Assembly (NCBI GenBank): GCA_016271365.2
Contig: JADMNL010000022.1
Coordinates: 225,408,501-225,472,500, forward strand
From: Neoceratodus forsteri
Taxonomy: Eukaryota > Chordata > Ceratodontiformes > Ceratodontidae
Direction: 5' to 3'
Length of the DNA: 64,000 bases
Made by a program: the position numbers and the translations under genes. The notes under the pieces are model-generated. The model saw only the letters and a list, made by a program, of their open reading frames with translations. It did not search any database and was not told where the DNA came from. Positions 18,680 to 30,539 of the stretch are shown here, one piece after another (the first letter of the stretch is position 1; each line of letters opens with the position of its first letter).

Positions 18680-21288
18680 CCAGTAGCCTAGGGGGTAGGA
18701 CCCTATTGGGTAGGTGGTCTAGTAGCCTAGGTAACACCCTAGGGGGGTAGAACCCTATTGGGCAGGCAGCCTAGTAGCCTTGGTAAGTCCATAGAGGGTA
18801 GTGCCCAGTCTGGCAGGCAGGGAACCATCCTAGGTAAGTCCCTAGGGGGTAGGACCCTATCAGGTAGGTGGCCTAGTAGCCAAGGTAAGTCCCTAGGGGG
18901 TAGGACCCTATCAGGTATTGTGCCAGCAGCCTAGGTAAGTCCCTAGAGGGTAGAAGCCCTATCGGGTAGGCAAGGCACCAGCCTAGGTAAGTACCTAGGG
19001 GGTAGCACCCTATCAGGTAGGTGGCATAGTAGGCTGGGTAAGTCCCTAGGTTGTAGGACCCTATAGGGTAGGCAAGGCGTTAGCCCAAGTAAGTCCATAG
19101 AGTGTAGGACCCTATTTGGTAGGCAGGGCGGTAGCCTAGGTTAAGTCCCTAGGGAGTTGGACCCTATTGGGCAAGTGGCCTAGTTGCCTAGGTAAGTCAC
19201 TGGGGGTAGGACCCTATCGGGTAATGTGCGAGTAGCCTAGGTAAGCCCTACAGGGCAGGACCCTATCGAGGGTGGCCTAGTAGCCTAGGTAAGTCTCTAG
19301 GGGGTAGGACCCTATCAGTTGGCAGGGCGGTAGCCTAGGTAAGTTCCTAGGTGTAGAACCCTATCGGGTAGGGAGGGCAGTTGCCTAGGTAAGTCCCTAG
19401 GGGGTAGAACTTTATTGGGTAGTGTGCTAGTAGGCTAGGTAAGTCCCTAGGGGGTAGGACCCTATCAGAATGGCTGGGCACCAGCCTAGGAAAGTCCCTA
19501 CGGGTTAGGACCCTATCAGGTAGGCGGCCAAGTAGCCTAGGTAGGTCCCTAGGGGTAGGACCCTGGCAGTGTGCTAGTAGCCTAGGTAAGTCCCTAGGGG
19601 GTAGGACCCTATTGGGCAGGCATGGCAGTAGGCTAGGTAAGTCCCTAGGGGGTATAACCCCATTGGGTAGGCATGGCGGCAGCGTAGGTAAGTCCCTAGG
19701 GGGTAGGATCCTATCAGGTAGTGGGCTAGTAGCCGAGGTAAGACCCAAGGGGGCAGGTTCCTATTGGGATAGTAGCCTAGGTAAGTCCCAAGAGGGTAGG
19801 ACCCTATCGGGTAATGTGCTTGTAGCCTAGGTAAGTCCCTAGGGGGTAGGACTCTATCGGGCAGGTGGCCTAGTAGCCCAAGTAGTAGGACCCTTTGGGT
19901 AGGCAGGGCACCTGCACAGGGAAGTCCCTAGGGGGTAGGAACCTATCGGTAGGCATGGCGGTAGCCTAGATAAGTCTCTAGGGGATAGGACCCTATTGGG
20001 TAGGGTGTTAGAAGCCTAGGTAAGTCCCTAGGGGGTAGAACTCTATCGGGTAGGAAGGGCACCACCCTAGGTAAGTCCCTAGGGTATAGGGCCCTATTAG
20101 GTAGGTGGCCTAGTAGGCTAGGTAAGTCCAAAGGGGGTAGGACCCTATCAGGCACCTCGCCTAGCAGCCTAGGTAAGTCCCTAGGACCATATTGGGTAGT
20201 GTGCTAGTAGCCTAGGTAAGTCCCTAGGGGTAGGCCCCTATCGGGCAGGAAGGACGGTAGCCTAGGTAAGTCAGTAGGGGGTAGGACCCTACCGGCAGGC
20301 AGGGCACCAGCCTAGGTAAGTCCCTAGGGGATCGGGCCCTAGTGGGTAGTTTGCTAGTAGCCTAGTTAAGTTCTTAGGGGATAGGACCCTTTCAGGCAGG
20401 CAGGGCGGTAGCCTAGGTAAGTCCCTAGGGAGTACGACCCTATCGGGCAGGCAGGGTGGTCTAGGTAAGTCCCTAGGGTGTTGGACCTTATCGGGTAGTG
20501 TTCTAGTAGGCTAGGTAAGTCCAGGGGGTAGTACCCTATCAGATAGTGTGCTAGTAGCCTAGGTAAGTCCCATGAGGGTTGGATCCTATCGGGTAGGCAG
20601 GGCACCAGCCTAGGTAAGAAACTAGGGTGGAGGACCCTATTGGGTAGTGTGCTAGTAGCCGAGGTAAGCCCCTAAAGGTAGGACCCTATCAGACATCTTG
20701 CCTAGTAGTCTAGGTAAGTCTCTAAGGGGTTGCACCCTATCAGGTAGTGTGCTAGTAGCCTAGGGGTTAGGACCCTATTGGGCAGGCAGCCTAGTAGCCC
20801 AGGTAACTCCCTAGGGGGTAGAACCCTATCGGGCAGGCAGCCTAGTAGCTTTGGTAAGTCCATAGAGGGTAGTGCCCTATCTGGCAGGCAGTGCACCAGC
20901 CTAGGTAAGACCCTAGGGGGTAGGACCCTATCAGGTAGGTGGCCTAGTAGCCAAGGTATGTCCCTAGGGGGTAGGACGCTATCGGGTATTGTGCCAGCAG
21001 CCTAGATAAGTCCCTAGAGGGTAGGACCCTATCAGGTAGGCAAGGCACCAGCCTAGGTAAGTCCCTAGGGGGTAGCACCCTATCAGGTAGGCGGCCTAGT
21101 AGGCTGGGTAAGTCCCTAGGGGGTAGGACCCTATCAGGAAGGCAGGGCGTTAGCCCAGGTAAGTCCATAGAGGGTAGGAACCTATTCGGTAGGCAGGGCA
21201 GTAGCCTAGGTTAAGTCCCTAGGGAGTTGGACCTTATTGGGCAAGTATCCGAGCAGACTAGGTAAGTCACTGGGGGTAGGACCCTAAC
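18680..21288 (+). repeat. satB 51-bp satellite, main left block
   Basis: About 50 monomers of CCTAGGTAAGTCCCTAGGGG plus GTAGGACCCTATC, with variable ends (GGCCTAGTAGC or CAGGGCACCAGC). Successive AAGTCC words are 51 bp apart (for example 18836 and 18887). A run of monomers at about 18670-19240 resembles 20690-21290 in order, so a larger unit of about 2 kb is also present. Nearly every monomer carries AGGTAAGT, a perfect match to the 5' splice-site consensus. Open frames on both strands here are repeat translations. Confidence 0.9.
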
Positions 21289-24200
21289 CCTGGTTCTAAC
21301 CCTTAACCCTAACCCTAAACCTAACCCTATCCCTGACCCTGACTCTAACCCTAAACCTAACCTTAACCCTAACCCTAACAATAATCCTAATCCTAACCCT
21401 ACCTGTAACCCTAGCCCCTAACCTAACCCTAACCCTAACCTTAACCCTAACCCTAACCTTAAACCTAACCCTAACACTAACCCTAACTCTAACCCTAACC
21501 TTAAACCTAACCCTGACCCTGACCCTATCCATAACCCTAACCCTAACTCTGACCCTGACGCTAACCCTAACCCTAATCCTCACCCTAACCCTAATTCTCA
21601 CCATCACCCTAACCCTAATGCTAACCCTGACCCTCACCCCAACCCTAACCTTAAATCTAATCCTAACCCCTAACCCAAAACCCTAACAATAACCTTCACC
21701 CTCACTGTAACCCTAACACTAACATAACCTAACACTCACCCCTCACCCAAACCCTCACCCCTAGCCCCTAACCCCTAACCCCTAACTCTAACCTGATGCA
21801 CAGCTCTAACCTAACACGTAACCTAACCTAGCTTGAGACCTGACCCCTAACCCACAGCCCCTAACCCCTACTTTCTTCTTCACAGCCCTATCCAGAACAT
21901 TTCCCCTAACCTAACCTAACTCTTTCACTAGCTCAACCCCTAACCCTCACCTAAACTCTAACCCAAACCCTACTAATACTACTTGATTACCCCACAGCCC
22001 CTAACCCCTGACCCTGAACCTAACGCTAACCATAACCCCTAACCCCTAACTCTAACCTAACCTTCACACTCACCCTAACTCAAGGCCACAACCCCTGACC
22101 CCTAACCTCTCACTAACCCCTAACCCTAGCTAACCTGGCCCTCACACAAACCTAACCTAACCCTAATCTAACCTAACCCCTAACCCTAACCTCACCCTCA
22201 CCTCACTCTAACCCTATCCCTATCCCTATCCCTAACCCACTAAACATAACCTAACCCTCACCCCTAAAACTCACCCTCACACTCACCTAGCCCCTAACCC
22301 CTAACTCTAATACTTTAGCCATGGCATTATATCTAACCATAACCTAACATTATTGCTAGCTTCTTCTAGCCCTCAACCTAACCCCTAACCCCCTAACGCC
22401 TAACCATAACTCTAACCCCTAGCTAACCCCTGGCACGTAACCTAAACCTAGCACTTAACCCCTAACCAAACACTAACCTCAGCCCCTAAACCTAGAATCT
22501 AACCCATACTATACCTTACCCTAACCCATACTCTAACCCTAGCCTTAACACTAACCCTAACCCTATCCATAACCCTCACCCTAACCCTCAAACTAACCCT
22601 AACCCCTAACCCTTACCCCTAACCCTAACCCTAACTCTAACTCAAAGCCTAAAGCTCACCGTCACATTAACCCTAACCCTAAACATATCCCTAACCCTAA
22701 CCCTCACCCTAACTCTCACACTAACAATAACCCTAATCCTATCCCTCACACTAACACTAACCCTAACCCTAACTCAAAGCCTAACCCTCACCCTCAGATT
22801 CACCCTAACCCTAACCCTAACCCTCACCCTAACTCTCACCATAACCTTAATCCTATCCCTCACCCTAACCCCTAACCTAACACAGCCCCTAACACTTACC
22901 TAACCCCTAACCCCTAACCCCTAACTCTAACCCTCACCCAAACCCCTATCTCTGGTCTAAAATCTAACAATAAAACTAACCTAACCCTAACCCTTGCCTA
23001 GCCCCTAGCCCCTAACCTAACCCCTAATGCCTAACCCTAACCCCTAACTCTGTACCCTTGCTCTAACCCTAATCCCAACTAACCCCTAATCCTAATCCTA
23101 GCCCACAGAGGCACTAGCCCAAACCCTTTTCTTAACCTGACCAAAACCCCTATTTAACCCTAACACAGCCCTACTCCCAAAACGCCCCTAACCCTAAACT
23201 TAACCCCTTTTATATTTGGCTCTAGCTAACCCTAACTCTTTAACCCCTAACCCTCCCCCTAATACTAACGCTAACCCCTGACCCCTAACACAGCCCTAAC
23301 GATAACCCCTAACACGTAACCCTCAACTAACCTAAATCTAACCCCTGACCTGACCCTAACCCTATAAACACCCCCAACCCCTTATCCCTAACTACTACTC
23401 TAATTAACCCCTAACCCCTAACTCTAACCATAAACCTCACCCATAAACCTATACCCTAACACCCACCACCAACCTTAACTTTTCGCTACTAACAATAACC
23501 CCTACTAACATAACCCTAACCCCTAACCTAACCCTAAGCAGCCCCTAACCCCTAACTTTAACCTGCCCTAACACTAAACCCTAAGCTTAAACCTAGCTTC
23601 TTCACCCTAACTTCCCTAAAACTAGCCCCTAACCTACCCCTGACACAATGACCTAAGTTACCCCTCACCATTAACCCTAAATCTAATCCTAACTAACCCA
23701 AAGCTTTAATAAGAGCCCTCAACCTATAACCCCTAACTCTAACTGTAACTAACACTCACCACTCCCTAACCTCACCCTCACCCCACACACCATAGCCCCT
23801 AACCCTAAACCTAACCCTAACCCCTAACTCTAGCCCTAGCCCTAATCCCTAACCATAAATCTAACCCTAATAACTAACCCTAACCCCTAGCAACCTAACC
23901 CCTAACCACTAACCCCTAACCATAACCTAACCCCTACCTCTATCCCTAACCCCTAACCCTAAAACTAACCCTAACCCTGTACCCCTAACTCTACATGTAA
24001 CCCTAGTCCTAACCCTAACACTATTTCTTCTAACCTAACATAACTAACCATTAACCAAGCCCTTACCCCTAACAATAACCCCTAACCCTAAAACTAGCTA
24101 ACCCTAACCCCTAAACCTAACCCAAACCCCACAGCAATGACCTAATCCTAACTCTAACCTAACTCTGATCACAGCCCCTAACCCCAACCCCTAAATCTAA

Positions 24201-25685
24201 ATCCCTAAACTAACTTCAAAACTTTACAGCCACCCTCAACCCTAGCAAACTCCAACTGCTTAACCCCTAACACTCACCCCTCCCTAAACCTCACCCTCCA
24301 CCCACACTACCAGCCCCTAACCCTAAACAACCTAGCCTAACTCTGACCCCTAACCCTAATCCCTAACCATAAATCTAACCCCTAATACCTAACCTAACTT
24401 ACAACCACTAACCCTCACAACATAGCCTTCTTCGCTCTGTCTACACAACTAATCCTAAACCTAACCCCTAACCCCACAGCCCCTAACTCTAACTAACCCT
24501 AAACCCCACTAACACAAACAGCCAACTAACCCTCCCCTACACTTTGCCTTAGCTAACCTAATACTAACTAACCTAACACTAACCTAACCATTAACTAGCC
24601 CATTACCTAACAATAACCCCTAACCTAAAACTAGCCCTAACCTAACCCCTAAACCTAACCCAAACCTGACAATGACCCCTAATCCTAACCCCTAACTAAC
24701 TCTGATCACCTGACCCCTAACCATAACCCTCACTCTAACCCCTGACCCTCACCCACACACACTAACCCCTAACCCTAACTCGCCCTTACCCTCCACCCTC
24801 ACTCACTAACTAACCCTTACCCCACCAGCCTTAATGCTAACCCCTGACCCCACAACCCCAACCTGACCCCTAACTAACCCTAATCCTTACACTAACCCCT
24901 AGCCTAACCCCTAACTCTAACCCCTCACCCCTCTCCTTAACCTAACCTTAGCCCTAACCTAACCATAAACTAACTTCACTCTGACCCTAAAACTAGCCTT
25001 ACCCTAGCCCCTAACCTAAACCTAACCCAAACCCTGACCCCTGACCTAATCCTAACCCCTAACCTAACCCCTAACCCCTAACCCCTAACTCTGACCCTGA
25101 ACTAACCCTAACCCCTAACCCTCACTCTAACCTTGACCCTCACTGTCACACTAACCCTAACCCTTACCCTGACCTTAACCCTAATGCTAACCCTGACCCT
25201 CACCCGTACCCTAACCCTAACCCTAACCCTTATCGTCATCCTCACCAAAACTGTAACACTAACCATAACACTAACCCTCACTCTCACGTAAACCTCAAAC
25301 TCACCATCACCCTATCCCTATCCCTAAACCTATCCCTAACACTAAACCTAACCTAACTCTAGCACTGGCCCCTAACCCCTAACCATAACCTTAACCTAAT
25401 ACTAACTAACCCCACACCCTCACTGAGACTCCTAACCATAACCCTAGCCCTAAGCCTAACCCTAACACTAACCCTAACCCCTAACCTAAGACTAACAAAT
25501 ACCCTAACCCTCACCCTAATCCTTACCCTAACCCTATCCATAACAATCACCCTAACCCTCAAACTAACCCTAACCCTAACCCTAGCTCAAATCCTAACCC
25601 TCACCCTCACATTCACCCTAACCCTAACCCTAATCCTATCCCTCACCCCAACCCTAACCCTAACCCTAACCCTAATCCTAATCTG
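21288..25685 (-). repeat. 4.4-kb degenerate telomere-like (CCCTAA) array, left arm
   Basis: CCCTAA and close variants (CCCCTAA, CCATAA, CCTGACCCT, CTCACC) fill the stretch. The flanks (21.29-21.66 and 25.1-25.68 kb) keep mostly 6-bp phase. The middle (21.7-25.1 kb) is ragged, with many 7-bp CCCCTAA units and odd words such as CACAGCCCCT. It ends at CCTAATCCTAATCTGCTAGG, where the LINE begins. The mirror is 38994-43068. Long open frames of alternating Arg and Val are artefacts. Confidence 0.9.
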
Positions 25686-25688
25686 CTA

Positions 25689-25882
25689 GGCAGAAGACAC
25701 TAGGAGAAAGGACTGCTGTGTGACTGTGTGACTGAACTTCTCTGCTGGGACTACAGTAGAAGAACTTTTGTACTTGGACCTTTAAGATAGCTTGGCAGAA
25801 GACACCAGGAGAAAGGACTGCTGTGTGACTGAACTTCTCTGCTGGGACTACAGTAGAAAAACTTTTGTACTTGGACCTTTAA
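25689..25882 (+). promoter_or_regulatory. LINE 5' tandem monomers (putative internal promoter)
   Basis: GGCAGAAGACAC starts at 25689 and again at 25794. Each unit continues AGGAGAAAGGACTGCTGTGT, CTGAACTTCTCTGCTGGG, ACTACAGTAGAA, then CTTTTGTACTTGGACCTTTA. The first unit is 105 bp; the second lacks an 8-bp GTGTGACT duplication. The antisense LINE shows the same pair at 38800-38990. Tandem 5' monomers act as promoters in several LINE families; that role here is inference from position. Confidence 0.65.
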
Positions 25883-26479
25883 TTTAGGGTAAAAAAAAAC
25901 TAACATACTAAACAAAAAAAAAGTGTGTGTTTGTCTGGGTTAACTGAACTGAATGGGTATCTGAACAGTTATTTAGGTGTAAATCTCAGGTGATTGAAAG
26001 GACTTAACTGTTGTGAGGTTTAAATTACTTGTAGAAAGATCTAGTAAGTAGGGGGAGTGGCTTAGCTAGAAGGAAGCTACATTTAAAGACTGCCTTAGAA
26101 AGATTCTGCTAATAGTTGGGACTATATTGCCCTCCTTCCCTCCCCTCCACCCCCCACCCAAAGCTGGTTCTATTTTTATAGGCACAGTATTTGACTGACA
26201 ACAGGAACTTCCTGTTTGGGAGCAGGAAGTGAGTGATCACAGAACCACCAAAGACCCACCATCCTAGAAGGGCAAGAGTAGCTCTCTGCCCCCCTCTCAG
26301 CTGCTGGAGGTCTGCCTCTGAAACAAAGTAACTGGTCTACTAGGGAAATATAGGATATTCTTGTCTCAGAACAGGACAATCAGGAGCTTAAAGGCACACA
26401 AGCAGAAAGTAAGGAGAGAGGAGGAAAAAACCAAAGGAAAGAGTAAAGTTGCAAACAGTTGAGGAGCCAGAAATAAGAC

Positions 26480-27513
26480 ATGATTGGGTGGTGCAGTGCA
26501 GTGGCTGTGGAGCAGCAGTCTTCAGGGAGACATTCTGGAGGATGCTGTGTTTGTCCCATCTGCAGGCACCTCTCTGGGCTGAGGGAGGTTGCTCATCTAC
26601 AGGCTGAGTTGGCCAGGATTTGTGGGACCTCCTCTTCCATCCAGGGACCACCAGTGCCTCTGCCGTTGCCTCAGAGGTTGCCAAGAAAGAGGAGTGGTTG
26701 GACTACAGTGGGCTCAGGGAGGGTGAGGGTGGTGGAACAGAGGTGCATCCCTCCAGTTGTACCTCTCCACAATTCCTATGCCATTCTATGGAGGCAACCC
26801 ACAGTGGAGACCAAGGAGGATGCTGGGAACCTCCACAAAGGAGACCCACAGGAGGGTGGCAGGGGACCCTGCAGGGGAATAAAACAACTCCTGGTGGGGG
26901 ACTCCATTGTTAGGAAGGTAGAAATGGGGGAGGAAAGGGAGAGGGAGGTGAGGTGCCTGCCTGGTGCCATGGCTTGGAGAGACAGGGAGCGAATCCTCAG
27001 GATTGCCGGAGCAGCTGCACAGGGGAGGGAGCTGGATGTCATTGTCCACCTAGGGACAAATGACCTGGCTAAGAGAGGGATTAGAGAAGTGCAGGAAGAT
27101 TTATGGAAATGGGGAGGGCCTTGAGTCAAGTAGCACACCTGGTAACCTTCTCGGAGGTGCTGCCCATCTATGGCATAGGAGAGGCTAGGGTGTTCTGCAC
27201 CATGGGATTCAATCAGTGGTTGAAAAACTGGTGTGTAGCTCAGGGATTTGGCTTCACTGGGGACTGGGGGTCCACCTGGAGTGATGCAAGCCTATATTGG
27301 CATGATGGGCTGCATCTGTCTGGGAGGGGAACCAGGATCCTAGGTGATAGGTTTAAATGCTTCATTGGCAAGCTATTAAACTGGCCAAGGTGGGAGGCAC
27401 TGGAAAGGAGCAGGGAAATCCTAGCCCCCCCAAATAATCACGGTAGCAAGTGCGGCAAACACCAACATAGAGGTGTCGATAGGGAGAAGGGCAGGGGTAA
27501 ATGGAGAAAGTGA
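26480..27513 (+). pseudogene. LINE ORF1 remnant with SGNH/GDSL esterase-like domain
   Basis: The first frame (26480-27124) has an N-terminal CCVCPICRHL cysteine cluster followed by a short helical stretch (REVAHLQAELARI). It then has LLVGDSIVRKV (Gly-Asp-Ser at 26897-26905, the block-I nucleophile), RCLPGA, and VHLGTNDLAKRG (Gly-Thr-Asn-Asp at 27053-27064, block III). The second frame (27103-27513) supplies the end of the domain, WHDGLHLSGRGTRILGDRF, with the block-V Asp at 27304 and His at 27313. The frames overlap by 22 bases, so one frameshift near 27100-27124 splits the gene. CR1-clade ORF1 proteins with this esterase fold are known and thought to aid lipid or RNP interactions. The start at 26480 is the first ATG of the frame and is uncertain. 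Confidence 0.75.
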
Positions 27514-30322
27514 CAAAGGCAAAGAAGGACAGGGATGGGGCAAAGGGAATAAGGCCATCAGGAAGTGGAGGGTAATAGGTACCAATGCCCGTAGTCTGGG
27601 CAACAAGCTCCCTGAGCTGGTGGCCTTGATGGAAGAGGGATGCATGGATATCATTATGATCCCAGAAACATGGTACACAGAGAACCATGACTGGGATGTT
27701 AACATACCAGAGTACATAACCTACAGGAAGACAGACAGGGGAGAAGAGGGGAGGGAGTAGCTCTCTATATAAAGGAAGGGATAAAAGCAACTGAACACAA
27801 GAAGTAAACAGGGAGGAGAGGAGGCACTGTGGGTCACCTTGGAGACTGGAAAGGGCACCACAATCCACACAGGGATTGTGTACAGACCCCATGTCAGGGA
27901 GGAGGAAATAGACAAGGATATGATAGAAGGCATTCTTAGAATGGCAGAGAAAGGGGAGATACTGTTGATGGGGACACCTGAATATACCAGATGTTAACTG
28001 GAGCACATTTGCTGCAGCCACATCCAAAACAGGGCCATTCTTGATGCCCTACAGGTGGCAGGCATTAGACAGCTAGTTTCAGAACCCACTTTCATTGAGA
28101 GGAAACAATCTCAGACCCTCATACTCTCAAGCATGGGGCAGTGAGAGGATCTCTGATCTAGAAGTGGGTTGCCATCTAGGGACAATGACCATCAAACAGT
28201 GTAGTTCCACTAGAAACTCAGCTACAGAGTCAAAGCCATACAAAAGTGAGGGTACTGGACTTTAGGAGGGCTGACTTTGGAAAGATGGGAGAGTGCCTCA
28301 GAAAAGCACTAGCAAACAGGCTAGAAGGAGCTATGGAGCAACAATGGGAATCATCAAAACTGCCCTCACAGAGGCAACAAGCCTTTATGTGAAACAAATA
28401 AACAAATCAAAATGAAAGAAAAAGCCACTATATGCTTCTCAAAAGAAGGTGGCTATGAAAGTCAGGAAAAAGAAAGCATTCCGAGTATAAGGAAACACAG
28501 AAGGAGTAGGACAGAGAGCTGTACCAGTTAAGGCAGAAAGGAAGCAGGGAGGGAAGTCAGAATAACAAAGGCCCAAACTGAGGAAAAGATCGCCAACTCA
28601 GTTAAGAAAGGATAAAACCTTTTATAGGTACATCAACGGCGTAGAAAGACAAAAGGGAGGATAGTGAGGCCTAGAATAAATGACGGTGGGTGGGCAGAGT
28701 GGGACAGTGAAAAAGCAAGGATACTGAATGAATATTTCTGCTCAAGTATTCACAAGAGGAGGAAAGTACTAATCAATTAGCAGAAGCACTCTTGATAGAG
28801 GATCGACTCAGTCCTTTCACAGAAGAAAGGGTTCTGCAAGAACTCCTAAAACTGAAAGATGGACAAAGCAATAGGTCACTGATAGAATTCACCCCAATTC
28901 TAAAAAATTAAGGGAGGAACTAGTGAAACCACTAGCTACTCTTTTAATAAATCATGGGAGGATAGTGTAGCACCCGAGGACTGGAGGAAGGTGGATGTGA
29001 TTCCCTTCACAAAAGTGGGACCAAGACAGAGGCAGGAAACTACAGACCTGTCAGTCTGACTCTGTATGGTAGGGAAAGTGATAAGTCACTTCTGAAGGAA
29101 AGAATAGTTGAGAACCTAGAGGCCAGTGGAGCACAGGACCCAAGGCAGCATGGATTCACAGCAGGAAGGTCATGTCAGATGACTCTAATAGATTCCTTTG
29201 ACTGGGTGACAAAGTAGTAGAACCAGAGAGGGGCTGTGGACATGGCCTACCTAGACTTTGTAAGGCATTTGACACAGTCCCACACAGAAGATTAATAGTC
29301 AAATTAACCAGCCTGGGAGTGGGTCCCAGGGTAGTAGCCTAAAATAAAACATTGGGTGCACAACAGGACACAGAAAGTAATTGTAAATGGAGTCCACTCT
29401 GAAAGAAGAGAGGGTTACTAGTAGGGTACACTTGAGGTTCAGTGTTAGGTGCAGTCCTTTTAATGTCTTCATCAGTGACATTGCAGAGGGACTGGAAGGA
29501 AAAGTATGCCTTTTGACAGATGACACAAAGATCTGCAACAGGGTTGATACACAAGGAGGCGTGGAAAGGATGAAAAGGACTTAGCAAAGGTTGGAAGAAT
29601 GGTCAGAAGTATGGCAGCTAGGATTCAGTGCAAAAAGTGCAAAATAATGCACCTAGGAAACAAGAACCAAGAAGAATACACAATGGGTAGGGGAGGTAAA
29701 AACACAACAACAAAAAGAAGAGGGACCTGGGGTAATCATATCAGATGACCTTAAGGTTAGCAATCAATGTGAGAAGGCAGTAAGGAGGGGCTGGGGGTAT
29801 ACTGGGATGTATAGGAGAGGCATCACAGCAACAGAAAACAGGAAGTTGTTATCCTTTGTACAGACAGTTGGTGAGACCCCATCTGAAGTACTGTGTCCAG
29901 TTCTGGAGACCTCATCTCCATAAGGACATAGAACAGGATAGAGGTAGTCAGGAGAGGCAACTAAAATGGTGCAGGGTCTGCAAGAAGAAGCCATGTAGAG
30001 GAGAGACTAAGGGAGCTTAATATGTATACCCTTGAGGAAAGAAGGAGAGGGACATGATAGAAAGTTTAAAGTACCTCAGTGGAATCAACAAAGTCCAAAG
30101 GTAGCATCTTTCAGAAAAGAGACTTACAAGAACAAGGGACAGAATTTAAAGATAGAAGGAGGGCAGTTCAGGGGCAATGTGAGGAAGTATTATTTCACAG
30201 AGAGGGTAGTGGATGCATGGAACAGCCTTACTGAGGAGGTTGTGGGGTCTAAAACTGTGGGAGATTTCAAGAAGGCATGGGACAGACATAAGGCAATTCT
30301 TGTGGGGGGTAGGAAGAAATAG
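27473..30322 (+). pseudogene. LINE ORF2 remnant: AP endonuclease plus reverse transcriptase
   Basis: The first frame (27473-27760) has the endonuclease N-terminus: NARSLGNKLPELVALM (metal-binding Asn) and IMIPETWYT (catalytic Glu). After a frameshift come a RGGGVALYIKEG-like piece, IVYRPH, an LMG..IPDVNW-like block near 27965-28000 and a DHQTV end near 28190. Further on are the linker (INGVERQKGRI, FTEERVLQELLKLKD), RT fingers (ETTDLS then DPRQHGFTAGRSCQM near 29140-29175), a damaged palm block A near 29245, and TDDTKICNRVD with the Asp pair at 29519-29524. The C-terminus at 30032-30322 is open (NVRKYYFTERVVDAWNSL to a stop at 30322). Multiple stops and shifts make it a pseudogene. It overlaps the ORF1 frame by about 40 bases, but the true ORF2 start is unknown. 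Confidence 0.8.
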
Positions 30323-30432
30323 GCTGTTGGTTAACTAGGATCTGCGGCCTATCCTGTAGGTAGGGAAATGGGCAGACTAGATGGGCCTAGCGGTCCTTAT
30401 CTGCCATCAAAGTCTATGTTTCTATGTTTCTA
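30323..30432 (+). other. LINE 3' UTR and conserved tail
   Basis: It follows the ORF2 stop and holds GGCTGTTGGTTAACTAGGAT, GGGCAGACTAGATGGGCC, GGTCCTTATCTGCCATCA and TCTATGTTTCTATGTTTCTA. The same tail appears antisense at 1163-1265 and 34735-34850. A short terminal repeat of the form (TTTCTATG)n is typical for CR1-type 3' ends recognised by their own reverse transcriptase. Confidence 0.75.
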
Positions 30433-30538
30433 ATCCAAACCCTAACACTAACCCCTAACTCTTACCCTCATCCTCACCCTAACCTTAACACTAACCATAA
30501 CCCTAACCCTCACCCTCACACTAAACCTCACCCTCACC
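30433..30538 (-). repeat. Telomere-like stub at the inner end of the left arm
   Basis: About 105 bp of CCCTAA variants (CCAAACCCTAACACTAACCC) following the LINE tail. It matches the reverse complement of 34640-34734 variant by variant, so the mirror symmetry continues past the LINE. It stops at CTCACCGG, where satA begins. This is the inner palindrome breakpoint on the left. Confidence 0.8.
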
Positions 30539-30539
30539 G

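Larger units (their letters stand above)
25686..30432 (+). mobile_element. Near full-length CR1-like LINE (sense copy)
   Basis: The element begins in CTGCTAGGCAGAAGACAC and ends TCTATGTTTCTATGTTTCTA, with telomere-like DNA on both sides. Order: two tandem 5' monomers (25689-25882), a 5' UTR of about 590 bp, an ORF1 remnant with SGNH/GDSL esterase blocks, an ORF2 remnant with endonuclease and reverse transcriptase, then a 3' UTR of about 110 bp. At 4.7 kb it matches the expected length of a full CR1-type element. Both ORFs are frameshifted. The conserved 3' end is shared with the copies ending at 1163 and 34735. No target duplication is evident. Confidence 0.9.
8615..30538 (+). repeat. Left arm of a ~47-kb imperfect palindrome
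   Basis: The arm is the reverse complement of about 34640-56000. Paired landmarks: AGACCAATT at 8711 with AATTGGTCT at 55897; TATAGTGGCAG near 10750 with its complement near 53695; CAATGGTGCT at 11441 with AGCACCATTG at 52979; telomere-like block 15350-15575 with 48496-48720; satB 15905-16428 with 47662-48158; satA 16615-18675 with 45460-47520; satB 18680-21288 with 43070-45455; telomere-like 21288-25685 with 38994-43068; LINE 25686-30432 with 34735-38993. Coordinate sums are 64.06-65.2 kb throughout, drifting only through small indels. Block junctions are also mirrored, for example the satA-satB joint at 18675 and 45460. Confidence 0.9.

Noticed and set aside
18680..21288. Regular 51-bp spacing that could suggest a CRISPR array
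   Set aside because: The whole 51-bp unit repeats, including the part that would be spacer. There is no leader and no cas genes, and the context is vertebrate.
21288..25685. A true chromosome end
   Set aside because: The repeat is heavily diverged, is flanked on both sides by other DNA, and occurs in both directions in the window. These are interstitial telomere-like arrays.
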